Positions 5,911 to 6,466 of a DNA stretch of 6,466 bases are shown piece after piece. Numbering within the stretch: position 1 is the first letter of the stretch; every line of letters begins with the position of its first letter. Both the position numbers and the translations under genes were made by a program. Below the pieces are notes generated by a model, which was given only the letters and a program-made list of their open reading frames with translations, was not told the origin of the DNA and made no database searches. This stretch comes from an uncultured Novosphingobium sp. (lineage in GTDB: Bacteria; Pseudomonadota; Alphaproteobacteria; Sphingomonadales; Sphingomonadaceae), in the NCBI GenBank assembly GCA_937897535.1, contig CALCQB010000215.1, positions 1 to 6,466 of the forward strand, in the 5' to 3' direction.

Positions 5911-6466
5911 CCTTACGTCGCGCCGCTATCGTCGCTCCGATCCGCACCGCTGTCGGCAAGTTCGGCGGCAGCCTGGCTCCGCTGACTGCGGGCCAGCTGG
6001 GCGCGGTGATCCTCAAGGCCCTGATCGAGCGCACCAAGATCGATCCGTCGCGGGTCGACGATGTGATCTTTGCGCAAGGCTATGGCAACGGCGAGGCGCC
6101 GTGCATTTCGCACTGGTCGTGGCTGCTCGCGGGGCTGCCCGAGGAAGTGCCGGGCTATCAGCTTGACCGGCGCTGCGGATCGGGCCTCCAGGCGATCGTC
6201 AACGCGGCGATGATGGTCCAGACCGGGGTGTCGGACGTGGTGGTCGCGGGCGGGTGCGAAAGCATGTCCAACGTCGAACACTACAGCACCGACATCCGCA
6301 AGGGCGTGCGGGCCGGAAACCTGACCCTGCATGACCGGTTGACCCGGGGACGGGTGATGAGCCAGCCGATCGAGCGCTATGGCGTAATTTCGGGGATGAT
6401 CGAAACCGCCGAGAACCTCGCCAAGGATTGGAACATCAGCCGCGAGGCCTGCGATGCCTATGCCGC
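5907..6466 (+). CDS. Thiolase / acetyl-CoA C-acyltransferase (partial, C-terminal half beyond window)
   Basis: The product cleaves 3-ketoacyl-CoA with free CoA to an acyl-CoA two carbons shorter plus acetyl-CoA (or catalyses the reverse condensation). The 186 visible codons cover the N-terminal thiolase domain: AAIVAPIRTAVGKFGGSL at 6-23, the nucleophile Cys90 in DRRCGSGLQAI, and VVAGGCESMSN. The second half with the expected His and second Cys active-site residues lies past the right edge, as the family is about 390-400 aa. The segment before the active site reads GEAPCISHWSWLLAGLPEEVPGYQLDRRC, the style of a broad catabolic thiolase group and unlike PhaA-type biosynthetic enzymes, so degradation is favoured. 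The ATG overlaps the stop of the CoA transferase (ATGA), and AAGGA at 5896-5900 gives a good Shine-Dalgarno 6 bases upstream. Confidence 0.94.
   Translation, partial: MTLRRAAIVAPIRTAVGKFGGSLAPLTAGQLGAVILKALIERTKIDPSRVDDVIFAQGYGNGEAPCISHWSWLLAGLPEEVPGYQLDRRCGSGLQAIVNAAMMVQTGVSDVVVAGGCESMSNVEHYSTDIRKGVRAGNLTLHDRLTRGRVMSQPIERYGVISGMIETAENLAKDWNISREACDAYA

Noticed and set aside
1..6466. Mobile elements, CRISPR arrays, tRNA or rRNA genes, phage genes
   Set aside because: No transposase, integrase, spaced direct repeats, cloverleaf-like segment or rRNA-like sequence was seen. Nearly all of the window is taken up by ordinary metabolic genes.

Overview
The window looks like a high-G+C alphaproteobacterial chromosome, most likely a sphingomonad (Novosphingobium, Sphingopyxis or Erythrobacter type). 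The grounds are the strong GC/GC3 bias, the ArsR-methyltransferase/metF pair, and the catabolic acyl-CoA gene set. This placement is inferred from gene content and style; there is no rRNA or other marker in the window. No mobile element, tRNA, rRNA or CRISPR array is visible.

Left part, minus strand (1-1920): a two-gene unit of the methionine/SAM cycle. A fused ArsR-type winged-helix + SAM-dependent methyltransferase-fold regulator (893-1882) is followed, through a 4-base ATGA overlap, by metF (896 down to the left edge, missing only its last few codons). Just upstream of the regulator is an AT-rich 20-bp inverted repeat with two perfect 9-bp arms. It overlaps the likely -10 element and spacer of the regulator's promoter, so the unit is probably autoregulated by a sensor of SAM or S-adenosylhomocysteine.

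Middle (1921-2597), plus strand: two very small predicted lipoproteins (71 and 61 aa) of unknown function. A probable intrinsic terminator lies between them. Candidate promoters are marked with modest confidence.

Right part (2598-6466), plus strand: a tightly packed catabolic operon made of an MFE-2-like short-chain dehydrogenase, an acyl-CoA dehydrogenase, a class III (CaiB/BaiF, Mct-like) CoA transferase and a thiolase cut by the right edge. Gaps are 10 bases, 0 bases and a 4-base overlap. Together they supply CoA transfer, alpha,beta-dehydrogenation, 3-hydroxyacyl-CoA oxidation and thiolytic cleavage, which is a beta-oxidation-like route for an unidentified organic acid. The enoyl-CoA hydratase step is absent and may lie beyond the right edge. 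A strong ribosome-binding site and a 12-bp palindrome precede the first gene.

I see no clearly new biological system. The most interesting points are the operator/promoter architecture of the regulator-metF unit, the in-frame TAG-ATG junction between the dehydrogenase and CoA transferase genes, and the unknown substrate of the operon.
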